Below, in pieces: positions 14,420 to 23,831 of a stretch of 36,002 nucleotides of DNA; position 1 is the stretch's first letter, and every line of letters starts with the position of its first letter. Origin of the DNA: Magnetococcales bacterium (GTDB taxonomy: Bacteria; Pseudomonadota; Magnetococcia; Magnetococcales; UBA8363); the NCBI GenBank assembly GCA_015228925.1, contig JADGCQ010000032.1:1-36002 (forward strand), read 5' to 3'. The notes beneath the pieces are model-generated. The model did no database searches. It saw nothing but the letters and a program-made list of their open reading frames with translations, and had not been told where the DNA came from. The position numbers and the translations under genes are program-made.

Positions 14420-16152
14420 ATTCGCTCAGGCGCATTAACGCCCATCAGTTGAAGGCCATTGGCAATGACTTGGCGTACCGCCTGGCACAATGCCAAACGG
14501 CCACCGCGCACCTTGGGATCATCTTCCAAAATCCGGGTCGCATTGTAATAATTGTGAAACTTTGCTGCAAGATCCTGTAGATAAAAGGCAATTCGATGCG
14601 GCTCCAGGTGGGCAGCCGCCGACTCTACCGTTTCTGGAAAGGTATCCAAAAACCGTATCAAGTCCAACTCTACCTCTAAGCTCAGCGCATTCGCGTCCAA
14701 GGGGCACTCCTCTATTCCCTTTTCCTGCATCTGACGCCAAATGGAACAAATCCGGGCATGGGCGTACTGCACATAAAAAACCGGATTGTCATTACTGCGA
14801 GCCACCGCCAGATCCAGGTCAAACTCCAGTTGACTCGCAGAAGCGCGTGTCAAAAACCAAAACCGAACCGCATCGGCTCCCACCTGTTCAACGACATCAC
14901 GCAACGTTACAAAATTTCCAGCCCGTTTGGACATCCGTACCGGCTGGCCGTTCCGGGTCAGATTGACCATCTGCACCAACAAGACGTGCAACAGCCCCTT
15001 TTTCCCGGTCAACCCCTCCAACGCCGCCTCGACCCGTTTGATGTAACCGCCATGATCAGCTCCCCAAATATTGACGAGGCTGTCAAAACCCCGTTCGTAT
15101 TTATTGAGATGATAGGCGATATCCGCAGCAAAATAGGTGAATTGGCCATCCGGTTTTTGCAATGGACGATCCACATCATCCCCAAAAGCGGTGGCCCGAA
15201 ATAAGGGTTGCGTGCGTGTTTCCCACTCATCCTGCAACCGTTCACCACCCCCTTTGGGTTTTTCCAACAACCCGTCATGGATCAAATCCTTGACGCGCAA
15301 TACTTCTAAAGCATGATCGATGCCACCTTGTTCATGGAGCTGACGTTCAGAAAACCAATGATCGAAATGAATGTCCAATTTGCCCAGATCTTTGCGAATA
15401 TCTTCCAATACCCAGTCTACCGCAAACCGTGTTATCGCCCCCAATAGAGCGGTCTCTTGTTCAGGTTGATCTGGATTGGCAAGCCACTCCTGAAGGGATT
15501 GTTGCAGCGGGGTAGGGATGGCATCGAGGATATCGAAGACATATTCGCCGGGATAAAAATCGGTTGGTTGTGGTAACTCGGAACCCTGTATCCGTTCACG
15601 ATAACGGTGGAGTACCGAACGGCCCAGGACATCAATTTGACGCCCCGCATCGTTGATGTAATATTCCCGATGGACTTGGTGACCCGTTGCGTGCAACAAA
15701 CGGCACAAAACATCGCCGGTGACGGCACCACGCCCATGTCCCACATGCATGGGGCCGGTGGGATTGGCGGAGACAAATTCAACCATGATCTTTTTCCCAT
15801 GCCCCAGGGGGGAAAAACCATACTTGGGGCCGGCGGTGAGGATATCATGCACCTGGCGTCGCAACCGTGTGGGGGAGACGAAAAAATTAATAAAACCAGG
15901 ACCAGCCACCTCCCAGCGTAGGATATCGGTCTGGTCGGTTGGCATGGCGGCCAGCATCCGCTCCGCCAGATCCCGTGGTTTCATCCGTGCCACCCGTGCC
16001 ATGACCATGGCGGCATTGGTGGAAAAATCGCCATGATCATGTTCCTTGGGACGGTCAATTCTGAACTGAGGCAGTGCCATTGTCGGCAATACACCTTCTC
16101 CACGCAGTGTGTCGATCATGCCATTCACGCAGTGTTTCAATGACTCTTTCAT
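14416..16152 (-). CDS. argS: Arginyl-tRNA synthetase
   Basis: A 578-residue class I aminoacyl-tRNA synthetase that charges tRNA-Arg. The N-terminal additional domain (1-~115) is followed by the Rossmann fold with the HIGH-type signature PTGPMHVGHGRG (131-142), the arginine pocket region including YYINDAGRQIDVLG, and the degenerate KMSKS-type VRMSKRAG. The C-terminal anticodon-binding domain includes NPVFYVQYAHARICS and ends MGVNAPERM, as the family does. The start is preceded by CTGGAGAAACC, a good ribosome-binding site. It overlaps the SPOR gene by four bases. Essential housekeeping gene; no oddities seen. Confidence 0.97.
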   Translation of the reverse strand: MKESLKHCVNGMIDTLRGEGVLPTMALPQFRIDRPKEHDHGDFSTNAAMVMARVARMKPRDLAERMLAAMPTDQTDILRWEVAGPGFINFFVSPTRLRRQVHDILTAGPKYGFSPLGHGKKIMVEFVSANPTGPMHVGHGRGAVTGDVLCRLLHATGHQVHREYYINDAGRQIDVLGRSVLHRYRERIQGSELPQPTDFYPGEYVFDILDAIPTPLQQSLQEWLANPDQPEQETALLGAITRFAVDWVLEDIRKDLGKLDIHFDHWFSERQLHEQGGIDHALEVLRVKDLIHDGLLEKPKGGGERLQDEWETRTQPLFRATAFGDDVDRPLQKPDGQFTYFAADIAYHLNKYERGFDSLVNIWGADHGGYIKRVEAALEGLTGKKGLLHVLLVQMVNLTRNGQPVRMSKRAGNFVTLRDVVEQVGADAVRFWFLTRASASQLEFDLDLAVARSNDNPVFYVQYAHARICSIWRQMQEKGIEECPLDANALSLEVELDLIRFLDTFPETVESAAAHLEPHRIAFYLQDLAAKFHNYYNATRILEDDPKVRGGRLALCQAVRQVIANGLQLMGVNAPERM

Positions 16153-16335
16153 GGTTTCTCCAGAATTGTTGGCCCATCAAACCGCTGATACCCGTATCCG
16201 GGTTATGGATGGACGATCGAATATTTGCAAGGAATTGCGGTAACATTGTGTGTTCCCTGTCATCCGGTTGAAACAATGGGGTATATTCCATCGAAAGGGT
16301 GGATAACAGGATGTTGGAAGAAAAATAGGTGTGAA

Positions 16336-17484
16336 ATGGTTCCTCCTGGTTCGACTGTCGGTTGCCCAAACCCATGGTATTACCGTGTGTGGATGATCGG
16401 GTTGGTCGGTGTGTTCTTTTGGGGACTCGTAGGGTATCGGCAACAATGGCAGCGGGGACTTGCCGTGACCGCCCTGAGTGACCAAACCCCTTGGGGGTTG
16501 TATATTGCCAATTTTTTGTTTTTGGTGGGGATCGCCGCATCGGCAGTCGTCCTTTTGGCAGCGGTCCAATTGTTTCACCGTCAGGATTTGTCGCCAACCC
16601 TTCTTCCCGCCAAAGCTTTGGCGATCACCGCCGTTTTGATGAGTCTGCTGTTTGTCACCGCAGATCTGGGACACCCGGAAAGGATCTGGCATGCCTTACC
16701 GCTCCTGGGTTCCCTGAATTTTCCCACATCCATCCTTGCTTGGGATATTTTGGCTCTTTCGGCCTATCTGTTGCTCAACATGGGTTTGGTATGGCGTCAA
16801 TCCAGAACCATGACCCCATCGGCACCCCCATCCCAACATACCGTCGGCATGGGTTCCATCCTCGCCATCGTCCTGGGTCTTTCCATTCATACCATTACCG
16901 CCTTCATGCTTGCCGGCACCCCCTCCCGCCCCATGTGGTTCAACCCTCTTTTGGCACCACGGTTTATCGTGTCCGCATTTGCTGCCGGTTCCGCTTTGAT
17001 GATCATCCTGTTTTTGATCTTAAACCGCTGGGGTGTATTTTCCCTGCCCCAATCGGCTATCCGTTTTCTTTCCCAGGTGCTGACCGCAACCCTTCTGATC
17101 CATCTTTTTTTGTTGGGTGTCGAATCTTTTTCCCATGTTTATCCTGTTGTCCACCAAGGTGGTGTTGACCATCATGCAACTCCTTGGACCCTTTGGACCC
17201 AGGTTGCCATCGGATTGAGCGTCCTGGCAACCCTCATCATGATTTATCCCCGTTGGCGGATGAATCGGCAAATGGTTGCAATTGCTTGCGGCTTTGCTTT
17301 GACGGGAATATGGATGGAGAAGGGGTTGGGGTTGGTGATCGCAGGACTCAATCCGACACCATTGGGCGAGTGGGTTGTCTATATCCCATCAGCGGTTGAA
17401 ATTCAAATTTCTCTGGGTATCTGGGCGTTTGGGGCCTTGCTTTTGACAGAACTGTTGCGGTGGATTGTTCGTCACCGTTCATAG
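16336..17484 (+). CDS. NrfD/DsrP-like polytopic membrane subunit (quinone-interacting), orphan
   Basis: A 382-residue integral membrane protein with roughly nine to ten hydrophobic helices. The region TALSDQTPWGLYIANFLFLV and the later ADLGHPERIWH fit the NrfD/PsrC superfamily, membrane anchors of polysulfide, tetrathionate, nitrite and DsrMKJOP-type complexes that exchange electrons with quinone. The ATG at 16336 is chosen because AGGTG precedes it; ATG 16276 or an earlier start would add unlikely N-terminal sequence. No iron-sulfur or catalytic partner gene lies nearby, which is unusual. It converges on a DsrE-like gene, with stop codons overlapping by six bases. A sulfur-metabolism role is inference from those two families. 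Confidence 0.8.
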   Translation: MVPPGSTVGCPNPWYYRVWMIGLVGVFFWGLVGYRQQWQRGLAVTALSDQTPWGLYIANFLFLVGIAASAVVLLAAVQLFHRQDLSPTLLPAKALAITAVLMSLLFVTADLGHPERIWHALPLLGSLNFPTSILAWDILALSAYLLLNMGLVWRQSRTMTPSAPPSQHTVGMGSILAIVLGLSIHTITAFMLAGTPSRPMWFNPLLAPRFIVSAFAAGSALMIILFLILNRWGVFSLPQSAIRFLSQVLTATLLIHLFLLGVESFSHVYPVVHQGGVDHHATPWTLWTQVAIGLSVLATLIMIYPRWRMNRQMVAIACGFALTGIWMEKGLGLVIAGLNPTPLGEWVVYIPSAVEIQISLGIWAFGALLLTELLRWIVRHRS

Positions 17485-18057
17485 TCGGATGATGGCGCGG
17501 GAATCCTGGTGGTCCAGATCGGGTAGCGGCATGTTCTTCTTGAAAACATTCATGGCGATCAAGGCTTCCATGATGGCCATGGTGTTTGCGTTTAGGCTGG
17601 CCAAATCGGCCAGGGATTTCCATTTTCTATTCGATACGGCGAAGAGGGTCACGGACAGATCACATCCGGCCAGCCCTGTGGCGATGCGCAACCCTTCCTG
17701 TGCCAGTTCTGGATCGCCATCCAGATGAATACCGAAACCGGCGACGGGGCCACATGTGCCGTTGGGCCAGCAGGCGACCTTTTCGCTTTTGTGGAGGAGT
17801 TGGCCCAGGGTTGCGAGACTGCCCGCTTGGTTGGCGGGGGCGGGGAGTGGTCCTCGATGGTTTTCATGGTCAAACGCGCAATAAACGCGCTGTCCCTGGG
17901 GAAGTTTTGGGAACTTTTGATCGACCAAGCCAACTCCGTGATGGAGGAAAAACAGGTGGCAACTTTCCAGTCCAGGAAATGGCTGTAGAATCGCCATGAT
18001 ATCGTCCATGACATGGCCACGTTGCGTGATGATGAGTGTAAGACTTTTGGTGGACAT
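17479..18057 (-). CDS. DsrE-like protein, two half-domains
   Basis: A 192-residue cytoplasmic protein. The first half (MSTKSLTLIITQRGHVMD to PLPAPANQAG and KVACWPNGTCG) and the second (PELAQEGLRIATGLAGCDLSVTLFAVS to LNANTMAIMEALIAMNVF) each resemble the beta-alpha pattern of DsrE/DsrF-type proteins. Those proteins are usually ~120 residues and act as sulfur carriers through a conserved Cys. Candidate cysteines are in ACWPNGTC. A duplicated or fused form is the simplest reading. Family membership is judged from pattern only; it could be a more distant relative. Its start lies 33 bases from the edge of the large palindromic element. The convergent NrfD-like gene suggests a shared sulfur context. 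Confidence 0.6.
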   Translation of the reverse strand: MSTKSLTLIITQRGHVMDDIMAILQPFPGLESCHLFFLHHGVGLVDQKFPKLPQGQRVYCAFDHENHRGPLPAPANQAGSLATLGQLLHKSEKVACWPNGTCGPVAGFGIHLDGDPELAQEGLRIATGLAGCDLSVTLFAVSNRKWKSLADLASLNANTMAIMEALIAMNVFKKNMPLPDLDHQDSRAIIRL

Positions 18058-18128
18058 GCGCGAATCTTTGTTACCCCCCTAGAAAATTATTAAAAGAAAA
18101 AAGGGGTCTGGGGGATTGCCCCCAGGGT

Positions 18129-18180
18129 TTTGACTTTGACTTTGACTTTGACTTTGACTTTGATTTTGACTTTGACTTTG
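18129..18180. repeat. TTTGAC tandem hexamer array
   Basis: Eight full hexamers and a partial one: five TTTGAC, one TTTGAT, two TTTGAC, then TTTG. The opposite arm (about 18459-18486) has about half as many, mixed TTTGAT and TTTGAC when read on the minus strand. Unit number thus differs between arms of the same palindrome, which indicates slippage after the inversion arose. Confidence 0.85.
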
Positions 18181-18338
18181 TTTTTCACGCGCCCCTTATC
18201 CCGAAGCATTTTTTTTCGCGCTTTTTGTTTTTGCGAAAAAAAATGCGCAGGGCGCGCGCCTTGGTTTGCCTTTTTTCGCGGTTTTTGCGCAAATATGGCA
18301 AACACACTGCAATGTTTAAACGCCAACCCTGGCATGAT

Positions 18339-18377
18339 GCTTAAGGTTTTTCGCAAAAGACGCGAAAAACCTTAAGC
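18339..18377. repeat. Perfect 16-bp stem hairpin at the core of the palindrome
   Basis: GCTTAAGGTTTTTCGC at 18339-18354 is the exact reverse complement of 18362-18377, with a seven-base loop. It lacks a T tract on either side. It may be a terminator-like or cruciform structure, and it marks the centre of the larger inverted repeat. Confidence 0.75.
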
Positions 18378-18568
18378 TAAGGTGCGCGCCCTGCGCATTT
18401 TTCCCTTGAAAAGAAGAGGCGCGGGAAAAATGCTTCGGGATAAGGGGCGCGTGAAAAAAATCAAAATCAAAATCAAAGTCAAAACCCTGGGGGCAATCCC
18501 CCAGACCCCTTTTTTCTTTTAATCATTTTATCGAATGTCAATACGCCCTGGGGCCAACGAATGGATAA

Positions 18569-19360
18569 TCAATCTTTTTCACGCATCAAGTTGGGATTGG
18601 CCGGGTCAATAATTTCATCATCCAAAGATTTTCCCGACAACAGGCGCATCATCCCTGCAACGGGAGAAATAGTTCCCTTGGCCACAGCGGATGCCGAAAC
18701 TTGTTTCCGAGCCATTTCACAACCGCCCGCCCCATCCAAGGCAATTCCTGTCCCCCCCAGACCACAATATCCCCCAGGGTTCTTGGCCAGATATTGCTGG
18801 TGGTAGCCCTCGGCATAATAAAATGTGGGGAGTGGAACGATCTCTGTCGTTATTGTGCCCTGTCCTGCCAAAGTAAGATTGTCCTGGTAGCGTGATCGTG
18901 TCGATAAGGCATGTTGGTGCTGTTCTTCGTTGGCGTAATAGATCCCAGAGCGATATTGGGTTCCGACATCGTTGCCTTGACGCATCCCTTGGGTGGGATC
19001 ATGCGCTTCCCAAAAGTGTTTCAACAGGTTCTGATAACGGATGACACGGGGATCAAAGATGACAAGTACCACCTCATTGTGTCCCGTCCTTCCAGAACAA
19101 ACCTCTTCATAGGTGGGGTTTGGGGTGATTCCACCCGCATATCCCACGGCGGTGGCATACACCCCTTTTTGTTTCCAGAACAACCGCTCGGCCCCCCAGA
19201 AGCAACCCAATCCCAACAGGGCCGTTTCCACGGGGGCAGGGAAGGGGGGGGTGATGGAATTTCCGGTCACATAATGCCGTGAAGGGATGGCCAGAGGGAC
19301 CGTCCGTCCTGGAAGGGCTTCCGCTGGTGCAGGCAACGTCATCTTATGATTCAGAGCCAT
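18569..19360 (-). CDS. msrA: Peptide methionine sulfoxide reductase MsrA
   Basis: A 263-residue protein that reduces methionine-S-sulfoxide in proteins. The catalytic motif [11 protein letters not shown] holds Cys53. Downstream are [26 protein letters not shown] and the [10 protein letters not shown] region, and the resolving Cys199 in [12 protein letters not shown]. No signal peptide, so cytoplasmic. It carries ~55 residues beyond the usual end, including [19 protein letters not shown]. This extension is not typical of E. coli-type MsrA and is not recognised. No MsrB gene is nearby. It lies downstream of ppk2 on the same strand, but a hairpin separates them. Confidence 0.95.
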   Translation of the reverse strand: MALNHKMTLPAPAEALPGRTVPLAIPSRHYVTGNSITPPFPAPVETALLGLGCFWGAERLFWKQKGVYATAVGYAGGITPNPTYEEVCSGRTGHNEVVLVIFDPRVIRYQNLLKHFWEAHDPTQGMRQGNDVGTQYRSGIYYANEEQHQHALSTRSRYQDNLTLAGQGTITTEIVPLPTFYYAEGYHQQYLAKNPGGYCGLGGTGIALDGAGGCEMARKQVSASAVAKGTISPVAGMMRLLSGKSLDDEIIDPANPNLMREKD

Positions 19361-19394
19361 GGCGACGGATCACTATCTTAAACGATTATGGGAG

Positions 19395-19417
19395 TCCAGG
19401 GGATTATTCCCCCTGGA
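19395..19417. repeat. Hairpin between ppk2 and msrA
   Basis: TCCAGGGG (19395-19402) pairs with CCCCTGGA (19410-19417). It has no T tract, so it is not a clear terminator. Its CCAGGGG stem resembles a divergent member of the dispersed hairpin family. Confidence 0.5.
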
Positions 19418-19431
19418 CCTTCGCAAAAAGG

Positions 19432-20352
19432 TTATGTGACAAACTTTCCTTCGGAAATCCGTTCCGCTTCCATATATTCCAACTCACGGAAACCCGATAT
19501 GACAATATTGGAGTCGGTGGTCATATCCAGTCCCGGTGTTTTCTTGAAGGGGACGGCATTGAGGACCGTTTTAATGGCGTTGAGTCGGGCAAAGTGCTTG
19601 TTGTCCGAGCGAATGATCGTCCACGGTGCCTCCAGGGTATGGGTACGGCGGAGCATGGCATACTTCATCCGGGTAAACTCATCCCATTTATCCTGGGCCT
19701 GCATGTCCACCTCACTGAGCTTCCAGTGGCGTAGGGGATCGTGGCGGCGGCGGTCAAAACGATACTTTTGTTCCCTCTTGGAAACGCTGAAATAAAGCTT
19801 GAGCAAAATCGTCCCTTCCCGGACGATATCCTTTTCAAAGGCGGTGACGCCGACCATAAAATTTTCGTATTGTTCCGGGGTACAGAAATTAAACACCGGC
19901 TCCACCATGGCACGGTTGTACCAACTGCGGTCAAACATGACAACCTCACCCCCGGTGGGGAATTGTTCCACATAACGCTGGTAAAACCATTGCGTCCGCT
20001 GAACATCGGTGGGTTTACCCAACGCCACGACACGATAATGTTTTTCGTTCATGTAGCGCGTCATGCGCCGGATAGTTCCACCCTTGCCGGCAGCGTCTCG
20101 CCCTTCCAACAAGATGATCATTCTGCGATCATCATCTTCAAGATACTGCTGCATACGGATCAATTCCGCCTGATAGGGCTTTAATTCTTGTTCCTGACGC
20201 CGTTTCAGAACAGCCTTGGTATGTTCCGTTTCCAACTTGCCATACTTGCCTTTTATCTTGGCAAGTTCTTCGTCGATTTTTTTTCGTTCTTCCAGAAGTT
20301 TTTGATAGGAAGGTGTTTTTTCTTCACTATTCTCAGGCTCTTGAATCGTCAT
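19432..20352 (-). CDS. ppk2: Polyphosphate kinase 2 (PPK2)
   Basis: A 306-residue cytoplasmic kinase that transfers phosphate between polyphosphate and nucleotides. An N-terminal coiled coil (about 15-55) precedes Walker A LEGRDAAGKGG (82-92), the VVALGKPTDVQRTQWFYQRY segment and the lid/Walker B DRSWYNRAMVEPV (141-153). This single-domain length and the QEQELKPYQAELIRMQQ region fit class I PPK2 enzymes. The nucleotide preference (ADP or GDP) cannot be read safely. It stands between the M15 peptidase gene and msrA, all on the minus strand, with no clear operon link. Confidence 0.95.
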   Translation of the reverse strand: MTIQEPENSEEKTPSYQKLLEERKKIDEELAKIKGKYGKLETEHTKAVLKRRQEQELKPYQAELIRMQQYLEDDDRRMIILLEGRDAAGKGGTIRRMTRYMNEKHYRVVALGKPTDVQRTQWFYQRYVEQFPTGGEVVMFDRSWYNRAMVEPVFNFCTPEQYENFMVGVTAFEKDIVREGTILLKLYFSVSKREQKYRFDRRRHDPLRHWKLSEVDMQAQDKWDEFTRMKYAMLRRTHTLEAPWTIIRSDNKHFARLNAIKTVLNAVPFKKTPGLDMTTDSNIVISGFRELEYMEAERISEGKFVT

Positions 20353-20422
20353 TGCCGATCCTGTTCGTCACAATCATAGTAGGTAGGGTGGATTACCGGC
20401 TAGCCAAGTCTCTTGATTGTGG

Positions 20423-21274
20423 CTAGCCAATGACGCGGATATGCCAGGGTTCAAACCGAACCCCATAGGCATTGTCACGGGTGTATCTGAGTTTCAGGTA
20501 TCCCAGTTCTTTGATACGGTTGAACACCCTGGACTCGGTAAATTGCGCGGTAAAATTCAGGGCACCAAAACCGACCTGTCCCACATCGAAGTCACCAATG
20601 CCATGAAACGAATAACCGGGCGGGGCCAAAGACCGGGAGGCCATGGAGAGATTCCCGCCAGAATCAAGGGCTTTTGTCAGGAACAGCAGATATTGTTTGA
20701 CGATGCCCCGAATACCCGATGTCAATTGCAGATCGGCCCCCACAGCGGTTTTTACGCGATGATAAACCTCTTCAGCGGGGCCTTTAAACAGGAAGTTGCC
20801 GGTACCCGGAATTTTGACAACCTTGTGTTTTGGTACGGCATCCGTCAACTGCGTGATGGGTTTTTCACCGAGGAACCCGTAGTCATTGGCGGCGGCAAAA
20901 AACATGCTTTCCAGAAAAACGACTTCCGGTCTGGTGAAAGGACCGATGGTGACAGAATTTTTGGCGGTGTTCAGGGCTTCATCAAAGGAGATGAGGTGAA
21001 AATTGGCATGTCCGATAACCCGCTCCATCCGCTGAAGTCGGCTGACGGTTTCCTTCAGGGTGACACGTTGCGCCTCGGGCAGGTAGACATCTTTGGGATG
21101 AACCTTGTTGAAATTTTTTATTTTTTGAAAATAATCTTCAAGAAACTGATCGGTGATGTCTTGCTCATCTTCCTGCTGCTTGGCTGCTTCGGCCAAGCGA
21201 GCAGGCCAACTGAGGCCAAGGCTTGCGCCAAGCGCGGCACACACGGAAAACTGGATCGCTTGCCTTCTATTCAT
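20423..21274 (-). CDS. Exported D,D-carboxypeptidase-like peptidase (M15/VanY-type)
   Basis: A 283-residue protein. The N-terminus MNRRQAIQFSVCAALGAS with a later AEAA looks like a signal peptide with a twin-arginine pair, so Tat or Sec export is expected. The C-terminal third has SGIRG, SFHGIGDFDVG and EPWHIRVIG, which fit the metal-binding His-Asp-His pattern of M15 (VanY/DacB-type) peptidases; ligands would be His224, Asp228 or Asp230 and His278. The His-to-Asp spacing differs slightly from the textbook SxHxxGxAxD, so this is a variant family. A role in trimming peptidoglycan peptides is inferred. It follows pgm on the same strand, after a 112-base gap with a hairpin. Confidence 0.75.
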   Translation of the reverse strand: MNRRQAIQFSVCAALGASLGLSWPARLAEAAKQQEDEQDITDQFLEDYFQKIKNFNKVHPKDVYLPEAQRVTLKETVSRLQRMERVIGHANFHLISFDEALNTAKNSVTIGPFTRPEVVFLESMFFAAANDYGFLGEKPITQLTDAVPKHKVVKIPGTGNFLFKGPAEEVYHRVKTAVGADLQLTSGIRGIVKQYLLFLTKALDSGGNLSMASRSLAPPGYSFHGIGDFDVGQVGFGALNFTAQFTESRVFNRIKELGYLKLRYTRDNAYGVRFEPWHIRVIG

Positions 21275-21344
21275 CCGAGTCGTTCTCTAAAATGGAGATC
21301 TGCACCATCCCATTGGAAAGCCAGGGCGGCGAAGTTTTTTTTCA

Positions 21345-21375
21345 GGTTGGCCCTTCAAAAAACGAAAGGCCAACC
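21345..21375 (-). repeat. Inverted repeat between pgm and the M15 gene
   Basis: GGTTGGCC (21345-21352) pairs with GGCCAACC (21368-21375), twelve bases past the pgm stop. Read on the pgm strand the hairpin is followed by A rather than T residues, so it is not a standard intrinsic terminator. It may slow transcription or protect the mRNA end. Confidence 0.45.
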
Positions 21376-21386
21376 GGTGATTAAAG

Positions 21387-23036
<1,650 letters not shown>

Positions 23037-23272
23037 TTATGATTTCGGATAATGGTCCTAAAGCGTCTTAACAAACGTTCCCAATTGTATGTCATGGCGG
23101 CGTGCAGTGGTAGTTATTGAATGAACAAAACGATAAATTCCCGTTTTCGACTCACGTTAATGGATGTTAAAATTGCGTTAACTTGGTTATCGTAAATAAA
23201 GAGCCTCCTCCCTTTATCCTGAAATGCACAAAAATAACGGAATAATCATGTAGAAATATGCGAGGATGGCTG

Positions 23273-23677
23273 TTATTTCTTGTCCGAAAAAACACCATCC
23301 AGGGATTGGGCATCCAGAACTCGGTCGGTCCATGCTTCGATCTCTTCCAAGGCAGCAACCTCCAGTTTTTTACCCACCCAGTTGGGGATGTTGGATCCCA
23401 GTTTTTTTTGGAGAAGACGAAGAAGGGTGTGAACGGCTTCTTCCTGTCGCCCTTCCTGCAACCATTGGGGTTTACCCTTGGAAATAATATCTTGTGCAAA
23501 TTGTGACATCATAGTTTCCTCCTCCTCCGGTCGAACTTGCCGGATGATTTCGCGGACTGTTTGCTCGTCGTAGCTTCCGTAGGTCTCCACGATATACCGC
23601 ATGATGATGTACTGGTCTTCTGGTACTTCCAGAAGGGCCTCGACCAGCAACTTCTTGGCTTCCAACATCAAGACCAT
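23273..23677 (-). pseudogene. C-terminal remnant of an Rpn-type nuclease/transposase-like protein
   Basis: A 134-residue frame matching only the C-terminal half of the Rpn (YhgA-like, PD-(D/E)XK) family. It has the DISKGKPQWLQEGRQEEA-like hinge, then LLRLLQKKLGSNIPNWV, and ends with the characteristic AWTDRVLDAQSLDGVF tail. Full-length proteins are near 250-300 residues and carry the nuclease domain in the missing N-terminal part. An in-frame TGA lies five codons upstream of the ATG at 23677, so no longer protein is possible. Either a decayed gene or a stand-alone regulatory fragment; Rpn genes are known for internally started C-terminal products. The nearby 254-base gap (23019-23272) shows nothing else. 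Confidence 0.6.
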
Positions 23678-23831
23678 TTCTCGACATTCTCAATGGAGTT
23701 CTATATCCATTGATGACAGTCTGTCAGTGGGAGATGATACCGATGTTAATGGTTCAAGAAGTTTCAGGAAAGCCGTTTCCTGATCCATTCCCACGTCATT
23801 TACCACGATTCTATAGGGATCCTCCTTGAAA

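Larger units (their letters stand above)
18090..18522. repeat. 433-bp nested palindromic element
   Basis: Outer arms (from 18090 and ending at 18522) are inverted copies of the dispersed hairpin repeat, each with the CTGGGGG/CCCCCAG stem. Inside follow TTTGAC tandem units, a CCCGAAGCATTTTT module in both arms (18201-18214 and, inverted, near 18430), and GC-rich inner arms (ATGCGCAGGGCGCGC at 18243 and its complement near 18385). At the centre is a perfect hairpin (18339-18377). The element fills the space between dsrE-like and msrA genes, and the short frames in it only encode repeat-derived KVKVKV peptides. It looks like a composite of mobile palindromic units. No gene is seen in 18058-18568. 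Confidence 0.8.

Noticed and set aside
18129-18180. Possible CRISPR array
   Set aside because: The units are six bases long, directly abutting and have no spacers.
18090-18375. Open frames on both strands across the TTTGAC array
   Set aside because: They encode only repeat-derived KVKVKV or TLTLTL peptides and have no ribosome-binding site; the DNA is a palindromic repeat.
21345-21375. Intrinsic terminator of pgm
   Set aside because: The hairpin is followed by A residues, not T, in the pgm direction; kept only as an inverted repeat.
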